From JAENVU01 sp963765075 (GTDB taxonomy: Bacteria > Actinomycetota > Acidimicrobiia > IMCC26256 > JAENVU01), in the NCBI GenBank assembly GCA_963765075.1, contig CAVXVA010000007.1, forward strand, positions 1-64,000: a DNA stretch of 64,000 bases, in the 5' to 3' direction. Positions 47,302-56,048 of this stretch are shown here, in pieces (position 1 is the stretch's first letter; every line of letters starts with the position of its first letter). Position numbers and translations under genes: made by a program. The notes beneath the pieces are model-generated. The model made no database searches. It saw only the letters and a list, made by a program, of their open reading frames with translations, and was not told the origin of the DNA.

Positions 47302-48267
47302 ATGGACCAGGGCCCGGATTCGCTCGCACGACTCCGTCTGGAGCACGAGACCTGGCTGACGGTCGAACGCGGTCTCGCCCCGAACTCGCTTTCCGCGTAT
47401 CGGCGTGACCTCCGTAGATACGAGGCCTACTTGCGCCGGCAGGGGTTGACCGACGCGAGCGCAGTGCGCGAAGCGACGGTGAGCCAATACGTCGACCACC
47501 TGAAGCGGGCCCGCGACGCCGAGGGCCACCCGACGTTCGCGCCTTCGTCGATCGCGCGCGCGTTGGTCGCGGTGCGTTCGTTCCATCGATTCTGCGTCGA
47601 CGAAGGATTCGTCGACGCAGACCCGAGTGAAGAAGTGGGCGCGCCGCGGGTGCCCCAAGGCCTTCCCAAAGCGCTGACTGAAGCGGAGGTCGATGCCTTG
47701 CTCGGCGCGGTCGAAGGCGAGGAGCCGCGGGCGCTACGCGATCGGGCGATTCTCGAGACGTTGTACGCGACGGGAGTCCGGATCAGTGAGCTGGTCGGTA
47801 TGGATCGCGCCGATCTGGATCTCGACGACGGGCTGGTCCGAGTGCTCGGGAAGGGCTCCAAGGAACGCGTGGTCCCGATCGGCCGGAGCGCCCGGGGGGC
47901 AATCGCGGAGTACTTGGCGCAGGGGCGTCCGGTCCTGGAACGCCCGGCCACCAAACGTGCGGCGGGCGATCCGCTGTTGCTCAATGTGCGCGGCGGTCGG
48001 TTGTCTCGGCAGAGCTGCTGGAAGTTGGTGACGACGGCGGGGGAACGGGTCGGGATCGCTCCGGGCAAACTCTCGCCCCACGTCTTGCGCCATTCGTGTG
48101 CGACCCACATGCTCGAGCACGGAGCGGATATTCGGGTCGTTCAAGAACTATTGGGTCATGCGAGCCTCTCGACCACGCAGGTGTACACGAAGGTGTCGCC
48201 CGAGCGTCTCCGGGCCGTCTACGACCTCGCGCACCCGCGGGCCAAGGTGGCCGCGGTCCGGCAGTAA
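47302..48267 (+). CDS. xerD: tyrosine recombinase XerD
   Basis: 321 residues. The SAM-like N-terminal domain (LTVERGLAPNSLSAYRRDLR) is followed by the catalytic domain: Arg in TGVRISELVG, Lys in GKGSKERVVPIG, His-x-x-Arg in SPHVLRHSCATHML, His in LLGHASLSTTQ, and the Tyr nucleophile in VYTKVSPERL. It resolves chromosome dimers at dif with XerC. The place after pyrG is normal for chromosomal xerD, so it is not a mobile-element integrase. Confidence 0.92.
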   Translation: MDQGPDSLARLRLEHETWLTVERGLAPNSLSAYRRDLRRYEAYLRRQGLTDASAVREATVSQYVDHLKRARDAEGHPTFAPSSIARALVAVRSFHRFCVDEGFVDADPSEEVGAPRVPQGLPKALTEAEVDALLGAVEGEEPRALRDRAILETLYATGVRISELVGMDRADLDLDDGLVRVLGKGSKERVVPIGRSARGAIAEYLAQGRPVLERPATKRAAGDPLLLNVRGGRLSRQSCWKLVTTAGERVGIAPGKLSPHVLRHSCATHMLEHGADIRVVQELLGHASLSTTQVYTKVSPERLRAVYDLAHPRAKVAAVRQ

Positions 48268-48270
48268 CAT
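48265..48270 (+). promoter_or_regulatory. candidate -10 box for a leaderless transcript
   Basis: TAACAT, 8 nt upstream of the ATG at 48279, fits TAnnnT and would start transcription at or next to the start codon. No good -35 box or ribosome binding site is visible. It overlaps the xerD stop. Confidence 0.35.
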
Positions 48271-48278
48271 TCCCGCCC

Positions 48279-48620
48279 ATGGCTTCCACTGAGTTCTCAA
48301 CGCAGCGTGACGAACTGGTCGCGGAACGCGAGCATCTCCTGACCCAGCTGGGTCACATGGGGCGGGCGCCCGGCACCACCGAGCTCGAGTTCGACGAAGG
48401 CTTTGCCGACTCGGGTCAGGTCACCGCCGAGCGCGGCGAAGTCGACGCACTGGCCGGCTCGTTGCAGGAGAACCTGAGCGAAGTGGAAGACGCTCTGGCC
48501 AAGATCGAGGCCGGAACGTACGGGAACTGCGAAGAGTGTGGGAAGGCGATCTCGAGTCCGCGGCTCGAGGCCGTGCCGGCCGCTCGTTTCTGCATCGACT
48601 GCGCATCCCACCAGCACTGA
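48279..48620 (+). CDS. DksA/TraR-type zinc-finger protein
   Basis: 113 residues. The first 75 form a helical hairpin with acidic residues (ELEFDEGFADSGQ), and the C-terminus has a four-Cys zinc finger, NCEECGKAI...RFCIDC. Members bind the RNA polymerase secondary channel (DksA) or act in related ways; actinobacterial members are often tied to RbpA/CarD-type control. The DxxDxA tip of E. coli DksA is not clear here, so ppGpp-dependent function is not assumed. Confidence 0.85.
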   Translation: MASTEFSTQRDELVAEREHLLTQLGHMGRAPGTTELEFDEGFADSGQVTAERGEVDALAGSLQENLSEVEDALAKIEAGTYGNCEECGKAISSPRLEAVPAARFCIDCASHQH

Positions 48621-48648
48621 ATCGGGCCCTCCGGTGGCCCGTACCGCG

Positions 48649-49161
48649 ATGATCGGCCATTACGTGCGCCGCTTCTTCACGTCGCTGTCGCGGCGTCCGC
48701 CGGCGCCCGCCGACGAACGCTGGGCGGAGTCGCTCGTCTCACCCGGGGAGTGGCAGCTGTTCCGGCGGCTGTCGAACACCGACCGTCGCCATCTCATTCA
48801 CAGCGCGCGGATGGTCGAGGACCATCAGCCTCCGGTCGATGCGATCTGGGTGCACGCGGCGTTGATGCACGACGTCGGGAAGTTCGACGCTCGGCTCGGC
48901 GTGTTCGGCCGGAGCGCCGCCACGGTGATCGCGACGGTCAGCGGCCCGAACCGTATGGCGGCATGGGCGTCGAGACCCGGGTGGCGAGGTCGGATCGGGC
49001 GCTATCAGCGTCACGGCGAGATCGGCGCCGCCGAGATTCGTGCGGTGGGCGGCGCCGAGGAGGCTGCGATCTGGTCCGAGCTCCACCATTACCCCGACCG
49101 GTTCTTCGCCGCCCCCGTCCCCGCCGAGGTGCTCGCGGTCCTGGACGCCGCCGACCATTGA
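48649..49161 (+). CDS. HD-domain protein
   Basis: 170 residues from the ATG at 48649; an in-frame GTG at 48634 would add five. HAALMHDVGKFDARLG holds the HD metal-binding pair, with upstream RRHLIHSARMVEDH providing the first His and a later ELHHYPDRFF. HD proteins are metal-dependent phosphohydrolases, often acting on nucleotides. Substrate unknown. It ends 15 nt from the convergent trpS. Confidence 0.8.
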   Translation: MIGHYVRRFFTSLSRRPPAPADERWAESLVSPGEWQLFRRLSNTDRRHLIHSARMVEDHQPPVDAIWVHAALMHDVGKFDARLGVFGRSAATVIATVSGPNRMAAWASRPGWRGRIGRYQRHGEIGAAEIRAVGGAEEAAIWSELHHYPDRFFAAPVPAEVLAVLDAADH

Positions 49162-49176
49162 ACGGTCGCATCGGTT

Positions 49177-50160
49177 CTATCCGCGAGGAACGAGCCCGGT
49201 TGCAGTGCGGACGCGGTCCATCGTGGCGGCGGCGACCGACTCCGCACGCGTCGCGCCGACCGCCATCAGCCGGGCCAACTCGGCCGGGTCACTCGCGAGG
49301 TCCTCGTAGCGTTCCCGCGTCGGTCGGAGGTACTCGACGACGGCGTCGGCCACCGCGGTCTTGAACGTGCCGTAGCCCGACGTTGCGTACTCGGCCTCGA
49401 GGTCGGGCACGGTCCGGCCAGTGGCAACTGAGAGCAACGACAGCAGGTTCGAGACGCCGGGCTTCTCCGCGACGTCGAAGCGCACCGCAGTGTCGGAATC
49501 GGTCACCGCGGATTTCACCTTCTTGGTGATCACCTTGGGATCGTCGAGCACCAGGATCGTTCCCTGGGGCGACTCGATCGACTTGCTCATCTTCGCGGTC
49601 GGGTTCTGGAGGTCCTTGATGCGGGCCCCGACGGGTGGAATCGTCGCTTTGGGGACGACGAGCGTGTCGCCGAAGCGGTGGTTGAACCGGATTGCGAGGT
49701 CGCGGGTCAGTTCCACGTGTTGAATCTGATCCTCCCCGACGGGCACCTCGTCGGAGTCGTAGAGGAGGATGTCGGCCGCCATGAGGACCGGGTAGTCGAG
49801 GAGTCCGGCACTCACCGACTCTTGGCCGTGGCCCTTTTCCTTGAACTGGGTCATCCGCCGAAGCTCGCCCACGGTGGCGACACAGTTCAGAATCCAGGTC
49901 AGCTCCGCCACGATCGGAACGTGACTCTGGATGAAGAGGGTGCAGCGCTCGGGGTCGAGGCCGGCCGCGAGCAGGAGGGCCGCGAGGCGTCGGGTTCCCG
50001 CGGTCAGTTCGGCCGGGTCGTAGGGGAGCGTCATGGCGTGCAGGTCCACGACACAGAACAGGCCGTCGTCTTGGTCTTGGACCCAACGGCCGACCGCGCC
50101 GACGAAGTTGCCGAGGTGCATGTCACCGGTGGGCTGAATCCCTGAGAACTGGCGGCTCAT
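49177..50160 (-). CDS. trpS: tryptophanyl-tRNA synthetase
   Basis: 327 residues, ATG at 50160. Class I aminoacyl-tRNA synthetase: FSGIQPTGDMHLGNFVGA carries the HIGH-type motif (HLGN), and PTAKMSKSIESPQG the KMSKS motif. The tryptophan pocket LLYDSDEVPVGEDQIQHVEL is present. Divergent from scpA. Confidence 0.96.
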   Translation of the reverse strand: MSRQFSGIQPTGDMHLGNFVGAVGRWVQDQDDGLFCVVDLHAMTLPYDPAELTAGTRRLAALLLAAGLDPERCTLFIQSHVPIVAELTWILNCVATVGELRRMTQFKEKGHGQESVSAGLLDYPVLMAADILLYDSDEVPVGEDQIQHVELTRDLAIRFNHRFGDTLVVPKATIPPVGARIKDLQNPTAKMSKSIESPQGTILVLDDPKVITKKVKSAVTDSDTAVRFDVAEKPGVSNLLSLLSVATGRTVPDLEAEYATSGYGTFKTAVADAVVEYLRPTRERYEDLASDPAELARLMAVGATRAESVAAATMDRVRTATGLVPRG

Positions 50161-50235
50161 GGGGGTCGACCGTAGTGCTCCGAGCCCCGGATACCAGCCA
50201 TTTTGGGGATGCGCGAGTTCCGCGGGCTGCTTCGC

Positions 50236-50241
50236 TATCCT
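50236..50241 (+). promoter_or_regulatory. candidate -10 box ahead of scpA
   Basis: TATCCT lies 9 nt before the scpA ATG at 50251. As with 48265 and 58267, the short distance suggests a leaderless or near-leaderless mRNA. No -35 box is obvious. Confidence 0.3.
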
Positions 50242-50250
50242 GCGCTCACG

Positions 50251-51081
50251 ATGTCGTACGAAGTGCGCACCCCGGTCTATGAGGGGCCATTCGAGCTCCT
50301 GCTCCACCTCATCCTGAAGGAAGAGGTGGATATTTGGGATGTCTCGATCGCCCAAGTGATCGATCGGTTCATGGTCGAAGTCGAGAAGCTGGATCGGGTT
50401 GATCTCGATGTGGCGACCGAGTTCTTGTTGATTGCCTCGACCCTGATCGAGCTCAAGGTGCGTCGTCTCCTGCCGGGCGCCGAGATGATCGAACTCGACG
50501 AAGAACTCCTCCGATTCGAGGAGCGCGACCTCCTGCTCGCCCGCTTGCTCGAATGCAAGACCTTCAAGGATGTCGCGCACGTTCTCGAAGGGATGTTGCG
50601 CCGCGGCGCCAAGGTCGTGTCGCGCTCGGCGGGACCCGAGGAGCCGTTCCGCTCGTTGGCCCCGGACCCACTGGCACGAGTCACTCCCGACCAACTGCTG
50701 GCGGCCGCGATCCGGGGGCTCACGCCGCCCGCGCCGCCCCCGGAGATCGACCTCTATCACCTTGCGCCGATTCGTGTCAGCGTGCGCGAAGCCGCCGACG
50801 CGGTCTTGTTGGCGCTCACCGACACTCGCCCCGTGAGTTTCCGTCACCTCGTCGCCGGGATCGATGACCGCATCGAAGTGATCGTGCGGTTCCTCGCAGT
50901 GCTGGAGCTCTTCAAGCAGGGAATCGTCGACCTCAACCAGATCGAGACCTTCGGTGACCTCTCGGTCCGGCGGCTGACGAATGCCGAGTCGCTGGTCGAC
51001 TTGGTGGCGATGGAGGATTGGGAAGACGCGGCGGCAGGTATCACCGAGGCCGCCGAGGCCGACGCGGTCCCAGCCCACTGA
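50251..51081 (+). CDS. scpA: segregation and condensation protein A
   Basis: 276 residues. FEGPFELLLHLI-type N-terminus (here YEGPFELLLHLILKEEVDIWDVSI), the typical kleisin helix that binds the SMC neck, a variable middle, and a C-terminal winged helix (ELFKQGIVDLNQIETFGDL). It bridges SMC heads with ScpB. The ATG at 50251 is chosen because homology starts there. First gene of the scpA-scpB-rluB-aroH-tyrA-aroA-cmk-plsC run. Confidence 0.93.
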   Translation: MSYEVRTPVYEGPFELLLHLILKEEVDIWDVSIAQVIDRFMVEVEKLDRVDLDVATEFLLIASTLIELKVRRLLPGAEMIELDEELLRFEERDLLLARLLECKTFKDVAHVLEGMLRRGAKVVSRSAGPEEPFRSLAPDPLARVTPDQLLAAAIRGLTPPAPPPEIDLYHLAPIRVSVREAADAVLLALTDTRPVSFRHLVAGIDDRIEVIVRFLAVLELFKQGIVDLNQIETFGDLSVRRLTNAESLVDLVAMEDWEDAAAGITEAAEADAVPAH

Positions 51082-51097
51082 TCGGCCGAATCCGAGG

Positions 51098-51733
51098 ATG
51101 GGCGAGATGAGCGAAACCAAGCGAGCGATCGAGGCAGTGCTCATGGCGGCGATCGAACCGGTCGAAGCGCAGCTGCTCGCGCAGCTCACCGAAACGCCGA
51201 TCGACCAGATCGAAGTGCTGTGCACGGAGCTCCACGACGAGTACGAACGCGACGGGCGTGGGTTCACCATTGCCAAGGTCGCGGGCGGGTACCGATTCCA
51301 GACCCACCCCGACGCCGCGGCGTACATCGAGCGGTTCGTGCTCGAAGGCCAGTCGGCCCGGCTCTCGGCGCCGGCGCTCGAAACGCTGGCGATCGTCGCG
51401 TACAAGCAGCCCGTGTCGCGGGCTCAGTTGGCCGCGATTCGCGGCGTCAGTGTCGAGTCCACCATCGCGACCTTGATGCAGCGAGGCTACGTCGCCGAGA
51501 TCGGTCACGACCCGGGGCCGGGCCAGGCAATCCTGTACGGCACCACGGTTCGTTTCCTCGAGCAAATGGGTCTCGACTCACTCCAGGATCTTCCGCCGTT
51601 GGCGGAGTTCGTGCCCGACGCTTCGGTGGTCGAAGCACTCGAGCGTGGCCTGCACCTGCGAGTCGAGGACGTCGAGACCGCGCCGACGGAACCGGTCGCG
51701 GCGGGCGTCGAGTCCGACTCGATCGCGGAGTGA
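51098..51733 (+). CDS. scpB: segregation and condensation protein B
   Basis: 211 residues; ATG at 51098, or 51107 nine bases later. Two winged helices: AIEAVLMAAIEPVEAQLLAQ and LSAPALETLAIVAYKQPVSR with IRGVSVESTIATLMQRGYV, as in ScpB. Its stop overlaps the GTG of rluB. Confidence 0.94.
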   Translation: MGEMSETKRAIEAVLMAAIEPVEAQLLAQLTETPIDQIEVLCTELHDEYERDGRGFTIAKVAGGYRFQTHPDAAAYIERFVLEGQSARLSAPALETLAIVAYKQPVSRAQLAAIRGVSVESTIATLMQRGYVAEIGHDPGPGQAILYGTTVRFLEQMGLDSLQDLPPLAEFVPDASVVEALERGLHLRVEDVETAPTEPVAAGVESDSIAE

Positions 51734-52527
51734 ACGCCGCCGACGACGGCGAACGACTGCAGAAGGTCCTCGCCGCCGCGGGCCTCGGATCGCGTCGAGT
51801 GTGTGAAGAGTTCATCGCGGCCGGTCGCGTTCGCGTCGATGGCGAGATTGCGATTCTCGGCCGTCGCGTGCACGCCGAGACTGCGATTGTCGAGGTGGAC
51901 GGCACGCGGGTCCCGACCCGGGCGGGGCTGGTCTATTACCTGTTGAACAAACCGGTACGGGTGGTGTCGACCGCGAGCGACCCCGAGGGGCGGGCGATCG
52001 TGGTGGACCTCGTTCCCGCCGAACCGCGTGTCTATCCCGTCGGCCGGCTCGATTGGGAGAGTGAGGGTTTGCTGCTGCTCACCAACGACGGCGCGCTGAC
52101 CCACCGGCTCACGCATCCGAGCTTCGGGGTCGAGAAGGAGTACCTCGCCGAGGTCGAAGGCGTTCCCAGCCGAGCAGCGCTGCGGATCCTGCGCGAGGGC
52201 GTCGAGCTCGACGATGGCGTCACTGCCCCCGCCCGAGTGCAGCTGAGTCAGGCCCGAGACGATTCGGCTGCACTCACGGTCGTGATCCACGAGGGTCGGA
52301 ATCGCCAGGTGCGTCGAATGTGCGACGCGGTGGGTCATCCGGTTCGCCGGCTGATTCGCACCCGGATCGGAACACTGACCGACCGGACCCTCAAACCCGG
52401 GGAGTGGCGGGTGCTGACCCCGGCGGAGGTGCGGGCGCTCTACGTCGGCGCCGGTGCCGGTGATCCCGAACCGGGACCGGGTGCCGAGCCCGGCAACGAA
52501 ACCGATTCCCGCGAGTGCAACAACTAG
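51730..52527 (+). CDS. rluB: 23S rRNA pseudouridine synthase RluB-type
   Basis: 265 residues, GTG at 51730. An S4 domain (LQKVLAAAGLGSRRVCEEFI) precedes the RsuA/RluB/RluE catalytic domain with VGRLDWESEGLLLLTNDG (catalytic Asp in GRLD) and VIHEGRNRQVRRMCDAVGH. It isomerises a uridine of 23S, in RluB U2605. The C-terminus is an acidic Gly/Pro tail. Confidence 0.93.
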   Translation: MNAADDGERLQKVLAAAGLGSRRVCEEFIAAGRVRVDGEIAILGRRVHAETAIVEVDGTRVPTRAGLVYYLLNKPVRVVSTASDPEGRAIVVDLVPAEPRVYPVGRLDWESEGLLLLTNDGALTHRLTHPSFGVEKEYLAEVEGVPSRAALRILREGVELDDGVTAPARVQLSQARDDSAALTVVIHEGRNRQVRRMCDAVGHPVRRLIRTRIGTLTDRTLKPGEWRVLTPAEVRALYVGAGAGDPEPGPGAEPGNETDSRECNN

Positions 52528-52538
52528 CGTGACTCGGC

Positions 52539-52901
52539 GTGAAACTCCGAGGGCTCCGTGGTGCGACGACCTGCGATGTCGACACCGTGGAGGAAATCGA
52601 CACGAAGACCAAGGCCCTCGTGCAAGCGATGTTGGAACGCAACGACATCGATCACGACCAGCTGGTCAGCATCATTTTCACCGCCACCGACGACCTCCAC
52701 GCGCAGTTCCCGGCAACCGCGGCCCGGATGCTCGGACTCGGCGACGTTCCGCTGCTCTGCGCTCGTGAGCTCGACGTTGTCGGTGGCAAGCCCCGCACGA
52801 TTCGCGTGCTGATGCACCTCTACACGGAACGGACCCGCACCGAACTCCATCACGTGTACCTCGAAGGCGCGACGACATTGCGCGACGACCTCCCGGAGTG
52901 A
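52539..52901 (+). CDS. aroH: chorismate mutase, AroH type
   Basis: 120 residues, GTG at 52539. The Bacillus-type active-site residues can be matched: Arg7 (LRGLRGATTC), Glu77 (CARELDV), Arg89 (PRTIRVLMHLY) and Tyr107 (HHVYLEG). It converts chorismate to prephenate, feeding TyrA, the next gene. GTGA overlap with tyrA. Confidence 0.94.
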   Translation: MKLRGLRGATTCDVDTVEEIDTKTKALVQAMLERNDIDHDQLVSIIFTATDDLHAQFPATAARMLGLGDVPLLCARELDVVGGKPRTIRVLMHLYTERTRTELHHVYLEGATTLRDDLPE

Positions 52902-53989
52902 CGGTGACCGTCGCGATCCTCGGGACTGGTCTCATCGGCGGTTCGATCGGTCTCGCCCTGACCAGGGCCGGTCTCGACGTCTGCGGGTTCGACGCGGATC
53001 CGGCGCGGGCAGAACAGGCGCGCGCGCTCGGTGCGATCGGTTCGGTGGCGACGTCGGTCGCCGACGCGGTCGGTGGTGCCGACGTGGTGGTCGTCGCGGT
53101 ACCGGTCGGCAAGATCGCGGACCTGGTCATCGAGGCGATCGACGCCGGGGCGCGAGCCGTGACCGACGTGGGTTCGGTCAAGGCTGCGGTGATCGAGCAG
53201 GTGCGATCGGCGCGTCCGGAGTTCGCGTCGCAGTACGTCGGCGGCCATCCGATGGCCGGGTCCGAGCAGGACGGTCTCGACGGCGCCGACGCCGACCTGT
53301 TCGCCGGTGCCACGTGGGTGCTGACGCCGACCATGGAGACCGATCCCGCAGCGCACACCTCGATCCGTGGAGTGATCGCCCGTCTGGGTGCCGAGGTCGT
53401 CGAGATCCCGCCCGAACAGCATGATGCGCTGGTCGCGGTGGTGAGCCACGTGCCCCAACTCGCAGCGACCACGCTGATGAACGTCGCGGCCGAGAGCGAC
53501 GACCACCACGAGCTGCTCATGCGCCTTGCGGCCGGGGGCTTCCGGGACATGACCCGGATCGCCGCGGGTCATCCGGGGATCTGGCCCGATATCTGCGTCG
53601 CCAACCGGAACGCAATTCTCGCGGCCCTCGATGGGTACCGAGGTTCGCTCGATCGCGTGCGCGCGCTCGTCGACGCCGGCGATGGTGACGGACTGCTCGC
53701 CGTATTGGAACGCGGGCGTCGAGCCCGACGCAGTCTCCCCACCGGCGCCCGGGTGAGCGGGCCCTTGGCGGAGCTGCGCATCCCGGTACCGGACCGGCCG
53801 GCGGTGTTGGCCGAGGTCACGACGATGGCCGGGCGGCTTGGGGTCAACATTCTCGACATCGAGATCGCGCACTCGATCGAGGGCGAGGGTGGCGTCCTTG
53901 TACTGGTGGTGCCGACGGCGGGTGTCGCGCCGTTCGAAACGGAGTTGCTGGCCGCGGGGTATCACGTTGCTCGAAAGGATCTGAGCTGA
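52898..53989 (+). CDS. tyrA: prephenate dehydrogenase with C-terminal ACT domain
   Basis: 363 residues. Rossmann start VAILGTGLIGGSIGLAL, then GGHPMAGSEQDGLDGA (the conserved His and Ser), and VVSHVPQLAATTLMN. Residues of about 285-363 form an ACT domain (ELRIPVPDRPAVLAEVTTMA), so feedback control by tyrosine is likely. It makes 4-hydroxyphenylpyruvate from prephenate. The stop and the aroA ATG overlap by one base. Confidence 0.94.
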   Translation: MTVTVAILGTGLIGGSIGLALTRAGLDVCGFDADPARAEQARALGAIGSVATSVADAVGGADVVVVAVPVGKIADLVIEAIDAGARAVTDVGSVKAAVIEQVRSARPEFASQYVGGHPMAGSEQDGLDGADADLFAGATWVLTPTMETDPAAHTSIRGVIARLGAEVVEIPPEQHDALVAVVSHVPQLAATTLMNVAAESDDHHELLMRLAAGGFRDMTRIAAGHPGIWPDICVANRNAILAALDGYRGSLDRVRALVDAGDGDGLLAVLERGRRARRSLPTGARVSGPLAELRIPVPDRPAVLAEVTTMAGRLGVNILDIEIAHSIEGEGGVLVLVVPTAGVAPFETELLAAGYHVARKDLS

Positions 53990-55290
53990 TGAGCGGACCG
54001 GCGGTGGCTCCCTCCGAGCTGACGGTGGCGGGTGGCGCGCCCTTACGCGGCCGGCTGCGCGTTCCGGGATGCAAAGGCATCTCGCATCGGGCACTGATCT
54101 TCGCGGCCGTTGCCGAAGGACGGTCGACGCTGCGCGGGTTGGCCGATGGCGCGGATGTGGCGTCGACGATGACGGCGCTCGATGCGTTGGGCGTCAAACT
54201 TCGTTCCGACGGCGATTCCGTCGTCGTTCGCGGCCTCGGATTCGACGGTCTCCGGGAGCCGGTGACGGTTCTCGACTGTGGCAACTCCGGCACCACCATG
54301 CGCATGTTCGCCGGACTGGTAGCCGGGCGCGACTTTCTGTCGGTGTTGGTCGGTGACGAGTCGCTGTCGTCTCGACCGATGCGGCGGGTCCTCGATCCGA
54401 TCACGGCGATGGGCGCGGCGGTCGACGGGCGCGCGGGTGGCGCGTTGGCGCCGATCACCGTGCGGGGTGGTTCGCTGCGCGGGGTCCGCCACGAGCTGGC
54501 GACGGCCAGCGGCCAGGTGAAGACCGCCCTGATTCTCGCCGGGCTCCAGGCCGACGGCACGACCGAGATCGTCGAACCGGCGCCGAGCCGAGATCACACG
54601 GAACGCATGCTCGGGGCCCTGGGCGTTGCGCTGGAACGACCCGATCCGGCGACGGTCCGGGTGCAGCGCGGTCAGCCGCAACCCTTCGAGTTGACCGTGC
54701 CGGGCGATCCGTCGTCCGCGTCGTTCTTCGTCGTGGGCGCGTGCATCACGCCCGGGTCGGAGCTCGTTCTCGAAGCGGTCAGTCTGAATCCCGCGCGGAT
54801 CGGGTACGTCGACGTCCTGCGCCGCATGGGGGCCGACATCGACGTCGTCGTCACGGGTGAGCACGTCGGCGAGCCGGTCGGCGAGATCACGGTGCGCGCG
54901 GCCGACCTTCACGCGACCGACATCGCCGGCGACGAGTCGATCATCGACGAGCTTCCGGTGCTGGCGATCGCCGCCGCGTTCGCGGAGGGCACGACCACCA
55001 TCTACGCCGCCGCCGAGCTCGCGGTGAAGGAAAGCAATCGCATCGGCACGATGGAGCAGGAACTGACTCAGCTGGGGATCGGCGTCGAGGCCCGCCCCGA
55101 CGGTCTCGTGATCCACGGGGGCGCTCCGAAGGGCGCATCTCTGAAGAGTCACGGCGACCATCGGATCGCAATGGCGGGTGCGATCGCCGGGTTGGCCGCG
55201 GTGGGGGAGACCACGGTGCGCGGCTTCGGCGCGACCTCGATCTCCTACCCCGGCTTCGCCCGCGACCTCGCGTCGGTGGTGTCGCGGTGA
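53989..55290 (+). CDS. aroA: EPSP synthase (3-phosphoshikimate 1-carboxyvinyltransferase)
   Basis: 433 residues. PGCKGISHRALIFAAVAEG holds the catalytic Lys and substrate-binding Ser; usual family sequence has D/N-K-S, and here Gly-Ile sits between Lys and Ser. Also DCGNSGTTMRMFAG and LKSHGDHRIAMAGAIAGL near the C-terminus. It adds PEP to shikimate-3-phosphate in the cytoplasm. Placed between tyrA and cmk, a usual actinobacterial order. Confidence 0.94.
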   Translation: MSGPAVAPSELTVAGGAPLRGRLRVPGCKGISHRALIFAAVAEGRSTLRGLADGADVASTMTALDALGVKLRSDGDSVVVRGLGFDGLREPVTVLDCGNSGTTMRMFAGLVAGRDFLSVLVGDESLSSRPMRRVLDPITAMGAAVDGRAGGALAPITVRGGSLRGVRHELATASGQVKTALILAGLQADGTTEIVEPAPSRDHTERMLGALGVALERPDPATVRVQRGQPQPFELTVPGDPSSASFFVVGACITPGSELVLEAVSLNPARIGYVDVLRRMGADIDVVVTGEHVGEPVGEITVRAADLHATDIAGDESIIDELPVLAIAAAFAEGTTTIYAAAELAVKESNRIGTMEQELTQLGIGVEARPDGLVIHGGAPKGASLKSHGDHRIAMAGAIAGLAAVGETTVRGFGATSISYPGFARDLASVVSR

Positions 55291-56048
55291 GCGGAAGTGA
55301 ACGTGAACGAGGCGTGGAGTCCGACGCACCCGGCCCGCGCTCGCCGAGTGGGGCCCGAGCGGCCCCGCCCGTCAGGGCGGTGAGCGGAAGTGTCGTGGCG
55401 ATCGATGGGCCGTCGGGCTCGGGGAAGTCGACCATCTCCCGCGGTGTTGCCGCGGCCCTGAACCTCGAGGTGCTCGACACCGGTGCGATGTACCGCGCGG
55501 TGGCCTACGCCGTCCTGAAGGCGGGGATCGACGCGACCGACGCCGACGCGACGGCGCACGTGGCCCGATCGGCGACGATCACCCTGGATCAGGGCACGAC
55601 GAACCTCGACGGTGAGGACATCTCGACCGTCATTCGCGGGCCGGAGGTCACGACGCTCGTCTCGATCGTCGCCGCGCATCCACCCGTCCGGGCCGAACTG
55701 GTGCGACGTCAGCGGGCGTGGGCCGAGGCGCACGGCGGCGGCGTGGTCGAGGGTCGCGACATCGGATCCGTGGTCTTCCCCGACGCGCGGGTCAAGGTGT
55801 TTCTCACGGCCTCAGATGACGAGCGGGCTCGCCGTCGTCACCTCGAAGAGGCCGCCGCGGACCGGGAGGTCTCGGTGGCCGCCGTGCAGGCCGCGATGGC
55901 CCGACGCGACGATGCCGATTCAACCCGTGCGGTGTCGCCACTACGTTCTGTCGATGGCGCGCTGCACATCGATACGACCGGTCGGAGTCCGGGCGACATC
56001 GTGGCCGAAATCGTGACTGCCTTCACCGCGATCGAAGGAGCGACATGA
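55287..56048 (+). CDS. cmk: cytidylate kinase
   Basis: 253 residues from the GTG at 55287, which overlaps the aroA stop. The P-loop GPSGSGKST is at residues 41-49, so the first 31 residues (Ser/Pro/Ala-rich) may be untranslated: a second GTG at 55380, in the same GTGAGCGGAAGT context, would start right before VVAIDG. LDTGAMYRAVAY, VVEGRDIGSVVFPDA and LRSVDGALHIDTTG are the other family blocks. Makes CDP/dCDP. Overlaps plsC by ATGA. Confidence 0.94.
   Translation: MSGSERERGVESDAPGPRSPSGARAAPPVRAVSGSVVAIDGPSGSGKSTISRGVAAALNLEVLDTGAMYRAVAYAVLKAGIDATDADATAHVARSATITLDQGTTNLDGEDISTVIRGPEVTTLVSIVAAHPPVRAELVRRQRAWAEAHGGGVVEGRDIGSVVFPDARVKVFLTASDDERARRRHLEEAAADREVSVAAVQAAMARRDDADSTRAVSPLRSVDGALHIDTTGRSPGDIVAEIVTAFTAIEGAT

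Noticed and set aside
47302..48267. Tyrosine recombinase as a sign of an integrated element
   Set aside because: Family motifs and place after pyrG are those of chromosomal XerD; no attachment-site repeats or phage genes around it.
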